From NCBI RefSeq assembly GCF_944387675.1, contig NZ_CALXFV010000005.1, positions 1-40,257 of the forward strand: a DNA stretch of 40,257 nucleotides. Direction: 5' to 3'. Shown one piece after another: positions 14,976-23,849 of the stretch. The notes under the pieces were generated by a model. That model saw only the letters and a list, made by a program, of their open reading frames with translations, had not been told where the DNA came from and did not search any database. Position numbers and translations under genes: made by a program. The DNA comes from an uncultured Flavonifractor sp. (GTDB taxonomy: Bacteria > Bacillota > Clostridia > Oscillospirales > Oscillospiraceae). Within the stretch, counting starts at the first letter, position 1; each line of letters begins with the position of its first letter.

Positions 14976-16082
14976 ATGGAGGACCGGGAGTATATGGCTC
15001 TGGCCCTGTCTCTGGCGGAGCGGGGGGTGGGCTGGGCCTCCCCCAACCCCATGGTGGGGGCGGTGGTGGTGAAGGACGGCCGGATCATCGGCCAGGGCTG
15101 GCACGAGAAGTGCGGCCAGCCCCATGCCGAGCGCAACGCCCTGGCCGCCTGTACGCAGGACCCCGGCGGGGCCACCCTGTACGTCACCCTGGAGCCCTGC
15201 TGCCACCAGGGCAGGCAGCCCCCCTGCACCCAGGCCATTCTGGAGGCGGGCATCCGCCGGGTGGTGGTGGGCTCCGGCGACCCCAACCCGCTGGTGGCGG
15301 GCAAGGGCATTGCCCAGCTGCGGGCGCAGGGGGTGGAGGTCACCCAGCATGTGCTGGAGGAGGACTGCGACCGGCTCAACCAGGTATTCTTCCACTACAT
15401 CCGCACCAGGCGGCCCTATGTGGTGATGAAGTACGCCATGACCCTGGACGGCAAAATCGCCGCCCGCACCGGGGACTCCCAGTGGGTCACCGGGGAGGCG
15501 GCCCGGAACCACGTCCAGCAGCTCCGCCACCGGTACACCGGCATTCTGGTTGGGGTGGGGACCGTGTTGGCCGACGACCCGCTGCTCACCTGCCGCATAC
15601 CGGGCGGACGCAGTCCGGTGCGCATCCTCTGCGATACCCGCCTCCGCACCCCCCTCACCGCCCGGGTGGTGGCCACCGCCCGGCAGTTCCCCACCCTGCT
15701 GGCCACCTGCTGCCCCGACCCGGACCGGCGGGCGGCCTATGAGGATGCCGGGTGCCGGGTGCTGGTGCTGCCGGAGCGGGAGGGACATGTGGATCTGAAC
15801 GCCCTGATGGACGAGCTGGGCCGGCGGGAGATTGACAGCGTCCTGCTGGAGGGGGGCGGCAGTCTGAACTGGTCCGCCCTGGAGCAGGGCGTGGTGCAGA
15901 AGGTGCTGGCCTACATCGCCCCCAAGCTGGCGGGGGGCCGGGATGCCAAAACCCCGGTGGAGGGGCTGGGCATTGACCGGATGGCCCGGGCCATTTTGCT
16001 GAATAACAGTACCATCACCCAAATTGGTACGGATTTTCTCATAGAAAGCGAGGTGGGTCCCTGTGTTCACGGGGATTGTTGA
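14976..16082 (+). CDS. ribD: bifunctional riboflavin deaminase/reductase
   Basis: Performs the second and third steps of riboflavin synthesis: deamination of the diaminopyrimidine product, then NADPH-dependent reduction of the ribose. The N-terminal deaminase domain (about 1-145) has the zinc motif HAERNAL and PCCHQGRQPPC. The reductase domain (about 146-368) starts with RPYVVMKYAMTLDGKIA and contains VTGEAAR and LLEGGGSLN. It is 368 aa. GGAG precedes the ATG. It is the first gene after the riboswitch terminator, and its last 20 bases overlap ribE. Confidence 0.96.
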   Translation: MEDREYMALALSLAERGVGWASPNPMVGAVVVKDGRIIGQGWHEKCGQPHAERNALAACTQDPGGATLYVTLEPCCHQGRQPPCTQAILEAGIRRVVVGSGDPNPLVAGKGIAQLRAQGVEVTQHVLEEDCDRLNQVFFHYIRTRRPYVVMKYAMTLDGKIAARTGDSQWVTGEAARNHVQQLRHRYTGILVGVGTVLADDPLLTCRIPGGRSPVRILCDTRLRTPLTARVVATARQFPTLLATCCPDPDRRAAYEDAGCRVLVLPEREGHVDLNALMDELGRREIDSVLLEGGGSLNWSALEQGVVQKVLAYIAPKLAGGRDAKTPVEGLGIDRMARAILLNNSTITQIGTDFLIESEVGPCVHGDC

Positions 16083-16710
16083 GGAACTGGGCCAGGTGGA
16101 GGACCTCCAGCGGGGCAGGCAGTCCGCCGTACTCACCATCCGGGCGGAACAGGTGCTGGAAGGCACCAAAATCGGGGACAGCATTGCGGTAAACGGGGTG
16201 TGCCTGACCGTCACCTCCCTGGCCGGCGGCCGGTTCACCGCCGACGTGATGCACGAGACCCTGGACCGCTCCGCCCTGGCCCGGCTGCGCCGGGGCAGCC
16301 CGGTGAATCTGGAGCGGGCCATGGCCGCCGACGGCCGCTTCGGCGGCCACATGGTGGCCGGACACATTGACGGCACCGGCCGGGTGGCTGAGATCCGCAG
16401 GGATGACAACGCCGTATGGTACACCATCCAGGCCGCCCCCCAGGTGCTGCGCTACATTGTGGAAAAGGGCTCCGTGGCGGTGGACGGCATCAGTCTGACG
16501 GTGGCCCGGGTGGAGGCCGACCGGTTTTCCATCTCCGCCATTCCCCACACGGTGGCACAGACGGTGCTGCGGGAGCGGCGGGAGGGGGATCTGGTGAATC
16601 TGGAGACCGACCTCATCGGCAAGTACGTGGAAAAGCTGCTGACTCCCGCCCCGGCCCAGGAGCAGACCGGCGGGATTACCATGGATTTTCTGGCACGGCA
16701 CGGATTTTAG
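16063..16710 (+). CDS. ribE: riboflavin synthase, alpha chain
   Basis: Dismutates two 6,7-dimethyl-8-ribityllumazine molecules into riboflavin and a pyrimidine that is recycled. The protein is a tandem duplication: the first lumazine-binding half starts FTGIVEELG with [11 protein letters not shown], and the second has [11 protein letters not shown] and [11 protein letters not shown]. It is 215 aa, the usual length. The start codon is GTG with GAGGTG upstream, and it overlaps the end of ribD, so translation is probably coupled. The gene is called ribC in E. coli. Confidence 0.96.
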   Translation: MFTGIVEELGQVEDLQRGRQSAVLTIRAEQVLEGTKIGDSIAVNGVCLTVTSLAGGRFTADVMHETLDRSALARLRRGSPVNLERAMAADGRFGGHMVAGHIDGTGRVAEIRRDDNAVWYTIQAAPQVLRYIVEKGSVAVDGISLTVARVEADRFSISAIPHTVAQTVLRERREGDLVNLETDLIGKYVEKLLTPAPAQEQTGGITMDFLARHGF

Positions 16711-16726
16711 CAAGGAGGAGTTTGAC

Positions 16727-17929
16727 ATGGAAGAATTATTCTGCACGGTGGAGGAGGCGCTGGAGGAGCTGCGCTCCGGGCGCATCATCATCTCCATCGA
16801 CGACCCGGACCGGGAAAACGAGGGGGACATGATCTGCGCCGCCCAGTTTGCCACCACCGAGAACGTGAACTTCATGGCCATGCACGCCAAGGGCCTCATC
16901 TGCACCCCCATGAGTCAGGAGCTGGCCGACCGGCTCCAGCTGGAGCAGATGGTCAAGGTGAACACCGACAACCACCAGACCGCCTTCACCGTATCCATTG
17001 ACCATGTAAACACCACCACCGGCATCTCCGCCCAGGAGCGGGGCTACACCTGCCGCATGTGCGTGGACCCGGCCACCCGGCCGGGGGACCTGCGCCGCCC
17101 GGGCCACGTGTTCCCCCTGGTGGCCCGCAGGGGGGGCGTGCTCACCCGCAACGGCCACACGGAGGCCACGGTGGATTTGTGCCGGCTGGCCGGCCTGGCC
17201 CAGTGCGGGCTGTGCTGTGAGATCATGCGGGACGACGGCACCATGATGCGCACCTCCGAGCTGCTGGAGAAGGCCAGGGAGTGGGGGCTGAAGATCATCA
17301 CCATCAAGGCCCTCCAGGACTACTGCCGCCTCCACGACAAGCACGTGGTGCGGGAGGCGGTGGCCCAGATGCCCACCCGCTACGGGGACTTCCAGATCTA
17401 CGGCTATGTCAACGACCTCACAGGCGAACATCATGTGGCCCTGGTGAAGGGGGACATCGGGGACGGCCGGGACGTGCTCTGCCGGGTTCACTCGGAGTGC
17501 CTCACCGGCGATGTGTTCGGCTCCTGCCGCTGCGACTGCGGCCAGCAGCTGGCCGCCGCCATGATGCAGATTGAAAAGGAGGGCCGGGGCGTGGTCCTCT
17601 ACATGCGCCAGGAGGGCCGGGGCATCGGCCTGATCAACAAGCTGAAGGCATACGAGCTCCAGGAGAAGGGCTTCGACACCGTGGACGCCAACGTGGAGCT
17701 TGGCTTCGCCCCCGATCTGCGGGAGTACTGGACCGGCGCCCAGATCCTGCGGGATCTGGGGGTGCGCACCATGCGTCTGCTCACCAACAACCCGGACAAG
17801 GTGTACCAGCTCTCCGAGTTCGGCCTGGAGATCACCCAGCGGGTCCCCATTCAGATGGACGCCAACGCCTACGACCTGTTCTATTTGAAAACCAAGCAGG
17901 AGCGGATGGGACACATCCTGACCTATTAA
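16727..17929 (+). CDS. ribBA: bifunctional DHBP synthase / GTP cyclohydrolase II
   Basis: Supplies both precursors of the lumazine. The N-terminal RibB half (about 1-200) turns ribulose-5-phosphate into dihydroxybutanone phosphate and shows [29 protein letters not shown] and [16 protein letters not shown]. The C-terminal RibA half (about 205-400) opens GTP and has the zinc Cys cluster [15 protein letters not shown] and RQEGRGIGL. It is 400 aa. A good AAGGAGG precedes the ATG. Both active-site motif sets look intact, so both activities are expected. Confidence 0.96.
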   Translation: MEELFCTVEEALEELRSGRIIISIDDPDRENEGDMICAAQFATTENVNFMAMHAKGLICTPMSQELADRLQLEQMVKVNTDNHQTAFTVSIDHVNTTTGISAQERGYTCRMCVDPATRPGDLRRPGHVFPLVARRGGVLTRNGHTEATVDLCRLAGLAQCGLCCEIMRDDGTMMRTSELLEKAREWGLKIITIKALQDYCRLHDKHVVREAVAQMPTRYGDFQIYGYVNDLTGEHHVALVKGDIGDGRDVLCRVHSECLTGDVFGSCRCDCGQQLAAAMMQIEKEGRGVVLYMRQEGRGIGLINKLKAYELQEKGFDTVDANVELGFAPDLREYWTGAQILRDLGVRTMRLLTNNPDKVYQLSEFGLEITQRVPIQMDANAYDLFYLKTKQERMGHILTY

Positions 17930-17951
17930 AAGAAAGAGAGGATATTTTGGC

Positions 17952-18419
17952 ATGAAGACTTTTGAGGGAAAACTGGTATCCGGCGGCATCAAGGTGGGCA
18001 TTGTGGTGGCCCGGTTCAACGAATTCATCACCTCCAAGCTGCTCAGCGGCGCCATGGACGGGCTGCTCCGCCACGGCGTGAAGGAGGAGGACATCCAGGT
18101 GGCCTGGGTACCCGGCGCCTTTGAAATTCCCCTCATTGCCTCCAAGATGGCCAAGAGCGGCCGGTACGACGCGGTGATCTGCCTGGGCGCCGTCATCCGG
18201 GGCTCCACCAGCCACTACGACTATGTGTGCAGCGAGGTATCCAAGGGGGTGGCGTCGGTGGCCCTGAACAGCGGCATTCCGGTGATGTTCGGGGTGCTCA
18301 CCACTGAGAACATCGAGCAGGCCATCGAGCGGGCCGGTTCCAAGGCGGGCAACAAGGGTTCCGAGTGCGCAGAGGGCGCCATTGAGATGGTCAACCTGAT
18401 CCGGGAGATGGGGTGCTGA
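17952..18419 (+). CDS. ribH: 6,7-dimethyl-8-ribityllumazine synthase
   Basis: Joins dihydroxybutanone phosphate to the pyrimidine to make the lumazine that RibE uses. Members assemble into 60-mer or pentamer shells. Motifs are [36 protein letters not shown] with the catalytic His, and PVMFGVLTT. It is 155 aa. GAGAGG precedes the ATG. Last gene of the operon, closed by a strong terminator. Confidence 0.96.
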   Translation: MKTFEGKLVSGGIKVGIVVARFNEFITSKLLSGAMDGLLRHGVKEEDIQVAWVPGAFEIPLIASKMAKSGRYDAVICLGAVIRGSTSHYDYVCSEVSKGVASVALNSGIPVMFGVLTTENIEQAIERAGSKAGNKGSECAEGAIEMVNLIREMGC

Positions 18420-18467
18420 CCCTCCTCCCCCGCCGGTACCGCCGGAAGGGCGGCCTGTGAAAAAGAC

Positions 18468-18510
18468 AAAACGCCTCCGCATCTGACAAAACAGATGCGG
18501 AGGCGTTTTT
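18468..18510. terminator. bidirectional terminator between ribH and coaX
   Basis: A perfect stem of 15 bp plus three A-T pairs (18468-18485 with 18492-18509) has an ACAAAA loop. It ends in five T on the plus strand and is preceded by A runs, so it also works on the minus strand. It separates two convergent operons. Confidence 0.88.
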
Positions 18511-18533
18511 CTCCCTGCGGCAGGACTGCCCGC

Positions 18534-19313
18534 TTACCTTCTTTCCTTCTCCCGGTAATAGATGATCCGCAGCCCGTCCAGCACCAGCTGGGGGTCCACC
18601 ACGTCGATCAGCTCAGTGTTGTCCGCCACCATCCGGGCCAGGCCGCCGGTGGCGATCACCTTGATCTCCCCGTCCCCCATCTCCGCCTTGGCCTGCCGGA
18701 TCAGATACTCCATGGCGCCGATGTACCCCACCACCGCCCCGGCCTGGATCTGACCCACGGCGGTGGTGCTCAGGACGGTGTCCGGCTTCAGCAGCTCCAC
18801 CCGGGGGAGCAGGGCGGTCTTCTGAAACAGTCCGTCAATGGACACCCGGACCCCGGCGGTGATGCATCCGCCCAGATAGACGCCCTCCCCGCTCACCGCG
18901 TCCAGAGTGGTGGCGGTGCCGAAGTCCAGCACAATCAGGGGCGCACCGTACTTCTCCATGGCGGCGATGTCGGCCACCGCCCGGTCCGGACCCAGCCGCT
19001 CATCGCTGTCGCACTCCACATAGGGCAGGCGGGGGTCCAGATCCTCGTCAATCACCAGGGGGCGTTTGCCCAGATACTTCTTCACCGCATTGTTCAGGGT
19101 GTGCATCACCTGGGGGACTACCGAGCCGATCACCACGTCCTCCACCTGGTCCAGCGACACCCCGAAGCGCTGGAAATACTGGCAGATCAGCAGCCCCACC
19201 TCATCGGAGGTGCGGTTGGCGTCGGTCATCAGGCGAAAGCTCCCCTTCAGCTCCGCCCCCTCGAAAATTCCCAGAACCATATTGGTATTGCCCACATCAA
19301 TGGCAAGCAGCAT
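18534..19313 (-). CDS. coaX: type III pantothenate kinase
   Basis: Phosphorylates pantothenate, the first committed step of CoA synthesis; the type III enzyme is not feedback-inhibited by CoA and needs a monovalent cation. The ASKHA-fold phosphate motif MLLAIDVGNTN is at the very N-terminus. DLDPRLPYV, GPDRAVADIAA and IVLDFGTATTLD follow, then GGCITAGVRVS and ATGGLA. It is 259 aa. I chose the ATG with AAGGAAGG upstream; a GTG one codon earlier is possible. It follows the YfcE-like gene by 17 bp. Confidence 0.95.
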   Translation of the reverse strand: MLLAIDVGNTNMVLGIFEGAELKGSFRLMTDANRTSDEVGLLICQYFQRFGVSLDQVEDVVIGSVVPQVMHTLNNAVKKYLGKRPLVIDEDLDPRLPYVECDSDERLGPDRAVADIAAMEKYGAPLIVLDFGTATTLDAVSGEGVYLGGCITAGVRVSIDGLFQKTALLPRVELLKPDTVLSTTAVGQIQAGAVVGYIGAMEYLIRQAKAEMGDGEIKVIATGGLARMVADNTELIDVVDPQLVLDGLRIIYYREKERR

Positions 19314-19330
19314 CACACGTTCCCTTCCTT

Positions 19331-19798
19331 TCAGGTTGTACTAATGTAGCAGACCGCGCCCCCCGCCTCCAGGACGGCCACGGCATAGGTGGGCCGGGCC
19401 AGACTGCCGATACTGCCCGGATTGACCACCCACATGCCGTGCTGGAATTCACAGGCCGCCTCATGGGTGTGACCGTACAGCAGCAGATGCGCCCCCGCCT
19501 CCCGGGCGGCCCGGACGGCGGCGGCCGGCCCCAGCTTCACATGGTAGGTGTGGCCGTGGGTCATCAGCAGCCTGCACCCCTCCAGGGTGAACACCCGCTC
19601 CTCCGGCAGGTCGGGCCGCCGGCCGTCGCAGTTCCCCGGCACAAAGCTTATCGGAATATCCGGAAACTTCTCCTGGAGGGTCTGGGCGTCCCTCACCAGG
19701 TCGCCCAGATGGAGGATGCGGTCCGGGCGCTCCAGACGCACCATATCCGCCATATTGGCTACATTTCCATGGGAGTCGGAAAAAATCAGCAGCTTCAC
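19331..19798 (-). CDS. YfcE/MJ0936-type metallophosphodiesterase
   Basis: Small cytosolic calcineurin-like phosphodiesterase with a di-metal centre. All five signature blocks are present: FSDSHGN, LHLGDLV, VPGNCDG, MTHGHTY and YGHTHEA. The natural substrate of such proteins is usually unknown; some cleave phosphodiesters in vitro. The start is a GTG preceded by GGAAGGTGA, which gives the normal 155 aa; the much longer open frame upstream overlaps a divergent gene and is not credible. Probably co-transcribed with coaX. Confidence 0.9.
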   Translation of the reverse strand: MKLLIFSDSHGNVANMADMVRLERPDRILHLGDLVRDAQTLQEKFPDIPISFVPGNCDGRRPDLPEERVFTLEGCRLLMTHGHTYHVKLGPAAAVRAAREAGAHLLLYGHTHEAACEFQHGMWVVNPGSIGSLARPTYAVAVLEAGGAVCYISTT

Positions 19799-19874
19799 GC
19801 AGTCACCTTCCGTTCCTCGCACATATAATGCCTTGAGACCCACTATAAATAATTGAGATGGAGCTGATGATGGT

Positions 19875-20159
19875 ATGTGTGCTTCCCCGTCCAACCTGGA
19901 GGATCTGATGAAAGACCCCAAAGCCGCCGGCCTGCTGGGCGACAAGGCCCTGCTGCAATCCATCCTCAACGCCCCCGACACCCAGCGGTTGATGCAGCTG
20001 CTCAACCAGGCGGCGGACGGCGGGCTGAAGCAGGCCGCCGGCGCCGCCGCCAAGGGGGATACCCAGGCCCTGGCCGGTCTGGTGAAGCAGGTGCTGGCCA
20101 GCCGGGAGGGCGCCCGGCTGGCGGAGCAGCTCAACCGGACCATCAGCCAGGGCAGGTAG
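19875..20159 (+). CDS. small helical protein, function unknown (first of three)
   Basis: Not recognised. A soluble, Ala/Leu/Gln-rich, probably all-helical 94-aa protein with no signal peptide. There are two possible starts: the ATG used here, with a distant GGAG, and an ATG 33 bases later that has a better-placed GGAGG. A phrase like DLMKDPKAAGLLG echoes the LNDPQAMGQIL of the next gene, so the two may be distant relatives. CATATAAT lies about 45 bp upstream; it could be the -10 of a sporulation sigma factor, but I see no convincing -35. It heads a tight three-gene unit. Confidence 0.7.
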   Translation: MCASPSNLEDLMKDPKAAGLLGDKALLQSILNAPDTQRLMQLLNQAADGGLKQAAGAAAKGDTQALAGLVKQVLASREGARLAEQLNRTISQGR

Positions 20160-20193
20160 TAGGCCGCCGCTCCGGCAGGAAGGGGGGAAACCC

Positions 20194-20583
20194 ATGGCTG
20201 AGCTGGAGGAAAAATTAAACGCCATTTTAAACGATCCCCAGGCGATGGGGCAGATCCTCTCCGCGGCAAAGGCCCTCTCCGGCCAGGCCCCCGACGGCGC
20301 CGGGGAGGCCGGGGAAAGCGCCCCCGCCGGGGATGGGGGCGACCCCCTGTCCGCCCTGGGACAGCTGGACCCCAAGCTGGTGCAGGCGGGACTGCGGCTG
20401 CTCTCGGACTACACCGGCGGCGACGACCGCAGAACCGCCCTGCTGGAGGCCCTCAAACCCTTTCTCCGCCCGGAGCGGCAGGGAAAGGTGGAACAGGCCG
20501 TCCGGATCGCCAAACTGGCCAGAGTGATCCGCAGCGCCCTCCGCCTTTTCCAGGACGCCAGAGAGGAGGAGGCAGATGTATAA
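20194..20583 (+). CDS. soluble helical protein, function unknown (second of three)
   Basis: Not recognised. The 129-aa product begins MAELEEKLNAILNDPQAMGQ, has a low-complexity Gly/Ala/Glu/Pro insert (about 30-48), then helices rich in Leu/Arg, and ends in an acidic tail. No membrane span or signal peptide is seen. GGGGGGAAACCC precedes the ATG. Its last 8 bases overlap the third gene, so translation of the two is coupled. I believe similar short helical proteins occur in Clostridia, but I cannot name a family. Confidence 0.75.
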   Translation: MAELEEKLNAILNDPQAMGQILSAAKALSGQAPDGAGEAGESAPAGDGGDPLSALGQLDPKLVQAGLRLLSDYTGGDDRRTALLEALKPFLRPERQGKVEQAVRIAKLARVIRSALRLFQDAREEEADV

Positions 20584-20833
20584 CCGCTACATCCCCAACG
20601 GCACCGCCTACACCCGGATCACCCAGCCGGAGCCGCCCCCGCCCCCGCAGGGCGGGACGGAGCGGAGCGAACGCCCCCTCTCCGGGCTGCTCCGCGCCCT
20701 CAGGCTGGAGGGACTGGACACCGGGGATGTGCTGCTGCTGCTCATCCTGCTGCTGGTGTTTCTGGAGGGGGATGACCTGGAGCTGGTGATTGCCCTGGGT
20801 CTCATCCTGCTGCTGGGTCTGGGTCAGGCGTGA
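20576..20833 (+). CDS. small proline-rich membrane protein, function unknown (third of three)
   Basis: Not recognised. An 85-aa product with a Tyr/Pro-rich front (MYNRYIPNGTAYTRI then a PEPPPPPQ run) and a hydrophobic C-terminal half made almost only of Leu, Ile and Val. It could hold two short membrane segments separated by EGDDLE. A run of GAGGAGGAGG sits at the ATG. The last 32 bases overlap, tail to tail, the gene on the opposite strand. Co-expression with the two genes before it is very likely. Confidence 0.72.
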   Translation: MYNRYIPNGTAYTRITQPEPPPPPQGGTERSERPLSGLLRALRLEGLDTGDVLLLLILLLVFLEGDDLELVIALGLILLLGLGQA

Positions 20834-21596
20834 GGGTTCCTCCCACCGTGTGCAGCACCGTCCCGTCCGGCAGGGTGAAGGAAGCGTCCGACGGGGCGGG
20901 CCGCTCCAGGGCGCTGGCGGTCATGAGGTAGACCACCTCGCCCTCCCTCAGCTGCTCCGCCCGGACCAGAAGGCCGCTGTCGTCGTCCACCCAGTAGCGC
21001 TCCACCAGGCCGGAGCTGTCCGGCGCCGTCTCCACATAGATGCAGCCCAGGCCGTCCAGAGCCTGGTACTCCGCCGCCGAGATGGAGGCCTGCTCCAGCT
21101 CCAGCACCGTCTCGTAGCTGGGAATCCGCTGCCCCTCCAGATCCGCCGAGCCGTCGTCGGCCGGGCCGTTCCACACCTCCTGGCCGCCGCCGTACCAGAT
21201 CCAGAGCTGTCCGTCCCCCACGATGGAGTGGCGGACCGTACCGCCGGGCCAGACCGCGTCCGTCCGGGTCCACCCGCCGTCCACCCACACCTGGACCTGG
21301 GTGACGCCCCGGGCATCCTCCTCCTCGCCCCAGATGTCCGTGATGGTTACCGCCCGGCCGTAGCTCTCCGGCCGGTTCAGGGTGGCGATGACGCTCTGCA
21401 CCGTCTGGGGCGTCACCTCCACCCGGACCAGATCCTCATCCCCCTCCCCGGCGGGCAGCCCGGAGGGCTCCGCCGTGGGCAGAATGATCTTGGCCGTGTC
21501 CGGGGCGAAAATGCCCAGCCCGAAGCTGGAGAGAATGGCCACCGCAATGATGACGGCGATGAGGGCCACCACGATATTCCGTTTCCTCCGTTCCAT
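20802..21596 (-). CDS. membrane-anchored extracytoplasmic protein, function unknown
   Basis: I do not recognise the family. One N-terminal span (about residues 8-27, IVVALIAVIIAVAILSSFGL) follows a basic MERRKR. The remaining ~235 residues are predicted outside and contain alternating Trp/Tyr/Val strand-like segments such as VQVWVDGGWTRTDAVW and QLWIWYGGGQEVW. This suggests a beta-rich domain, possibly like the LolA/MucB type of lipid-binding fold; that is a guess. It is 264 aa. GAGGAGG precedes the ATG. It follows the TagO/WecA-type gene by 48 bp and may be co-transcribed with it. Confidence 0.75.
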   Translation of the reverse strand: MERRKRNIVVALIAVIIAVAILSSFGLGIFAPDTAKIILPTAEPSGLPAGEGDEDLVRVEVTPQTVQSVIATLNRPESYGRAVTITDIWGEEEDARGVTQVQVWVDGGWTRTDAVWPGGTVRHSIVGDGQLWIWYGGGQEVWNGPADDGSADLEGQRIPSYETVLELEQASISAAEYQALDGLGCIYVETAPDSSGLVERYWVDDDSGLLVRAEQLREGEVVYLMTASALERPAPSDASFTLPDGTVLHTVGGTLTPDPDPAAG

Positions 21597-21644
21597 GGCG
21601 TCCTCCTCTTCCCTGCACCGGCCCGCCCGCGGACAGGCCGGGGA

Positions 21645-22736
21645 CTACCGGTCCTCCTTCTGCCGGTCCTCTTCCCGCTCCCGCTCCTTGCGGTTGTTGC
21701 TCAGGAAAATATGCCCGGCAATGGCCCCGGCAAAGCACAGGGCCATCAGCAGCAGCATGGCCTTCACCGGCCCGCTGGTGGTGAGCACCACGGCGGACAG
21801 GCCCAGAATGGCACTGATCATATACAGCACCGCCACCGCCTGCTTCTGGTTCAGCCCCATGTCGATGAGCCGGTGATGGACATGGCTGCGGTCGGCGTGC
21901 ATGGGACTCTGGCCGTGGGCGATGCGGCGGATAAAGGCAAAGCAGGTGTCGAAAATGGGCAGCCCCAGCATGAGGAAGGGGACGGCAAAGGAGATGATGG
22001 TATACAGCTTGAACAGGCCCTGAATGGACACCACCGCCAGAATAAAGCCCAGGAAGGTGGAGCCGGTGTCCCCCATGAAGATCTTGGCCGGATTCATGTT
22101 GTAGGGCAGAAAGCCCAGGCAGCCGCCGGTGAGGGCGGCCATCAGGATGGCCACCGGCCCGTCGCTGATGGCCAGAGAGATCACCAGCAGGGTCATGGAG
22201 CCGATGGCGGATACGCCGCAGGCCAGCCCGTCCAGTCCGTCGATCAGATTTACCGCATTGGTGATGGCCACAATCCACAGTACGGTGACGGGAACGGACA
22301 AAAAGCCCAGGTCCCAATAGAGGTTCTGGGAGAAGACGTTGGGGTTGGACAAGGTCTCAATCACGTTTCCGGCCAGCACCGCCACCAGGGCGGCCACAAT
22401 CTGCACCACGAACTTGAACATGGCCCGCAGGCTGTATATATCGTCAAAAATGCCCAGCACCACAATGATAACCGCGCCCAGCAGCATCCCCCGCATCTGA
22501 TCGGTCAGATCCAGAAACACCAGCACGCTGAGCAGAAAACCCAGAAAAATGGCCAGGCCGCCCATCCGGGGGATGGGGTGGTTGTGCATCCGGCGGTTGT
22601 CCCTTGGGACGTCCACCGCCCCCATGCGGAAGGCCAGATTCTTCACCACCGGCGTGGTGATCAGCGCCACCAGAAAGGCCACCATCAGGGCGGCGGCCAC
22701 AATGCCGATGAGGGGAAGGTTCAGTTTCATCGCCAT
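21645..22736 (-). CDS. tagO: TagO/WecA-type undecaprenyl-phosphate HexNAc-1-P transferase
   Basis: Polytopic membrane enzyme of the MraY/WecA family that links a sugar-1-phosphate (usually GlcNAc) to undecaprenyl phosphate, starting teichoic acid or other wall glycans. About ten hydrophobic spans are evident. Family motifs are HPIPRMGGLAIF, GIFDDIYSLR (Asp-Asp), NLIDGLDGLA, FMGDTGSTFLG, and the His-rich HADRSHVHHRL of the sugar-binding loop, which favours WecA/TagO over MraY. It is 363 aa. The first of two close ATGs is used. It follows trpS by 20 bp. The symbol is by family; the true acceptor pathway is unknown. Confidence 0.88.
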   Translation of the reverse strand: MAMKLNLPLIGIVAAALMVAFLVALITTPVVKNLAFRMGAVDVPRDNRRMHNHPIPRMGGLAIFLGFLLSVLVFLDLTDQMRGMLLGAVIIVVLGIFDDIYSLRAMFKFVVQIVAALVAVLAGNVIETLSNPNVFSQNLYWDLGFLSVPVTVLWIVAITNAVNLIDGLDGLACGVSAIGSMTLLVISLAISDGPVAILMAALTGGCLGFLPYNMNPAKIFMGDTGSTFLGFILAVVSIQGLFKLYTIISFAVPFLMLGLPIFDTCFAFIRRIAHGQSPMHADRSHVHHRLIDMGLNQKQAVAVLYMISAILGLSAVVLTTSGPVKAMLLLMALCFAGAIAGHIFLSNNRKEREREEDRQKEDR

Positions 22737-22756
22737 AGGAAAGATGCTCCTTTATG

Positions 22757-23758
22757 TCAACGGGCCAGGAAGCCCACCTTTTTATACACCTTGCGCAGGG
22801 TCTTTTCCGCCACGTAGGAGGCCTTCTCCGCCCCCGCCCGGTACACCTGCTCCAGATAGGCCTTGTCGGCCAGCAGCCGCTGGGTCTCCTCCCGGATGGG
22901 ACGGAGCAGCTCCACCACGGCCTCCCCCACCACGGGCTTGAAGGCGCCGTAGCCCTTGCCCTCAAACTCCGCCTCAATCTCCTCATAGCTCTTGCCGGTG
23001 ACGGCGGAGTAGATGCCCATCAGGTTGGATACGCCGGGCTTCTCCTCCTGGTCGAAGCGGACGCACCGCTGGGTGTCGCTGTCGGTAATGGCCCGCTTGA
23101 ATTTCCGCAGGATATCCTCCGGCTTTTCCATCAGGAACACACAGCCCTCGGGAATGGACTTGCTCATCTTGGTGTCCGGCTGATTCAGGCTCATCACCCG
23201 GGCGCCCGCCTTGGGGATGTAGGGCTGAGGCACCTTGAACACCTCGCCGTGGATGTGGTTGAAGCGGTTGGCGATGTCCCGGCAGATCTCCACGTGCTGC
23301 TTCTGATCCTCCCCCACCGGCACAAAGTCGGGCTGGTAGAGCAGAATGTCCGCCGCCATCAGGCAGGGGTAGGTGAACAGGCCGGCGTTGATGTTGTCGG
23401 CGTGCTTGGCGGACTTGTCCTTGAACTGGGTCATCCGGGACAGTTCCCCAAACATGGTGTAGCAGTCCAGCACCCAGCCCAGCTCGGCGTGCTGGTGGAC
23501 GTGGGACTGGACAAAAATGGTGTTCTTCTCCGGGTCCAGACCGCAGGCGATATAGGTGGCAATCTGGGTCAGGGTCCGCCGGCGCAGCTCCGCCGGGTCC
23601 TGGCGCACGGTGATGGTATGCAGATCGGCCATGAACCAGAAGCAGTCAAACTGCTCGGACAGCTCCGCCCAGTTCTTGATGGCCCCCAGGTAGTTGCCCA
23701 GGTGGAGCTCCCCGCTGGGCTGAATGCCGGACAAAAGGACCTTTTTCTCGTTGTCCAT
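22757..23758 (-). CDS. trpS: tryptophanyl-tRNA synthetase
   Basis: Class I synthetase that charges tRNA(Trp). The HIGH-equivalent is PSGELHLGNYLG near residue 20, and the KMSKS loop is DTKMSKSIPEG near 197. GEDQKQHVEICRDIANRFN between them is typical of bacterial TrpRS. It is 333 aa. The ATG follows AGAGGTG; a GTG four codons upstream is less likely. No T-box leader is seen. Its promoter shares bases with the divergent gltX promoter. Confidence 0.96.
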   Translation of the reverse strand: MDNEKKVLLSGIQPSGELHLGNYLGAIKNWAELSEQFDCFWFMADLHTITVRQDPAELRRRTLTQIATYIACGLDPEKNTIFVQSHVHQHAELGWVLDCYTMFGELSRMTQFKDKSAKHADNINAGLFTYPCLMAADILLYQPDFVPVGEDQKQHVEICRDIANRFNHIHGEVFKVPQPYIPKAGARVMSLNQPDTKMSKSIPEGCVFLMEKPEDILRKFKRAITDSDTQRCVRFDQEEKPGVSNLMGIYSAVTGKSYEEIEAEFEGKGYGAFKPVVGEAVVELLRPIREETQRLLADKAYLEQVYRAGAEKASYVAEKTLRKVYKKVGFLAR

Positions 23759-23820
23759 ACTATAACACACCTCTTACGCGTGATTTTTTGCCCTTGGGGC
23801 GCAATGCCCCATATTGAGTT

Positions 23821-23849
23821 ATCATATCATATCCAAATGGCCTTGACAA
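23821..23849 (-). promoter_or_regulatory. promoter of trpS
   Basis: On the minus strand TTGTCA, a 17-bp spacer and TATGAT are present. The leader of about 55 nt contains a small TGGGGC/GCCCCA hairpin (23795-23811) without a T-run. Five bases of the -35 are shared with the opposite gltX -35. Confidence 0.72.

Noticed and set aside
19822..19829. CATATAAT as a sigma-E or sigma-K promoter for the three-gene unit
   Set aside because: No -35 match at correct spacing could be found, so it is noted as a hint and not listed as a promoter.
20790..22817. A 675-codon plus-strand open frame opposite the TagO/WecA-type gene
   Set aside because: Antisense of a polytopic membrane enzyme. Its His/Gln/Gly richness comes from reversed hydrophobic codons.
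23759..23820. T-box leader ahead of trpS
   Set aside because: The leader is only about 55 nt and lacks the T-box core sequence and a terminator; only a small hairpin is present.
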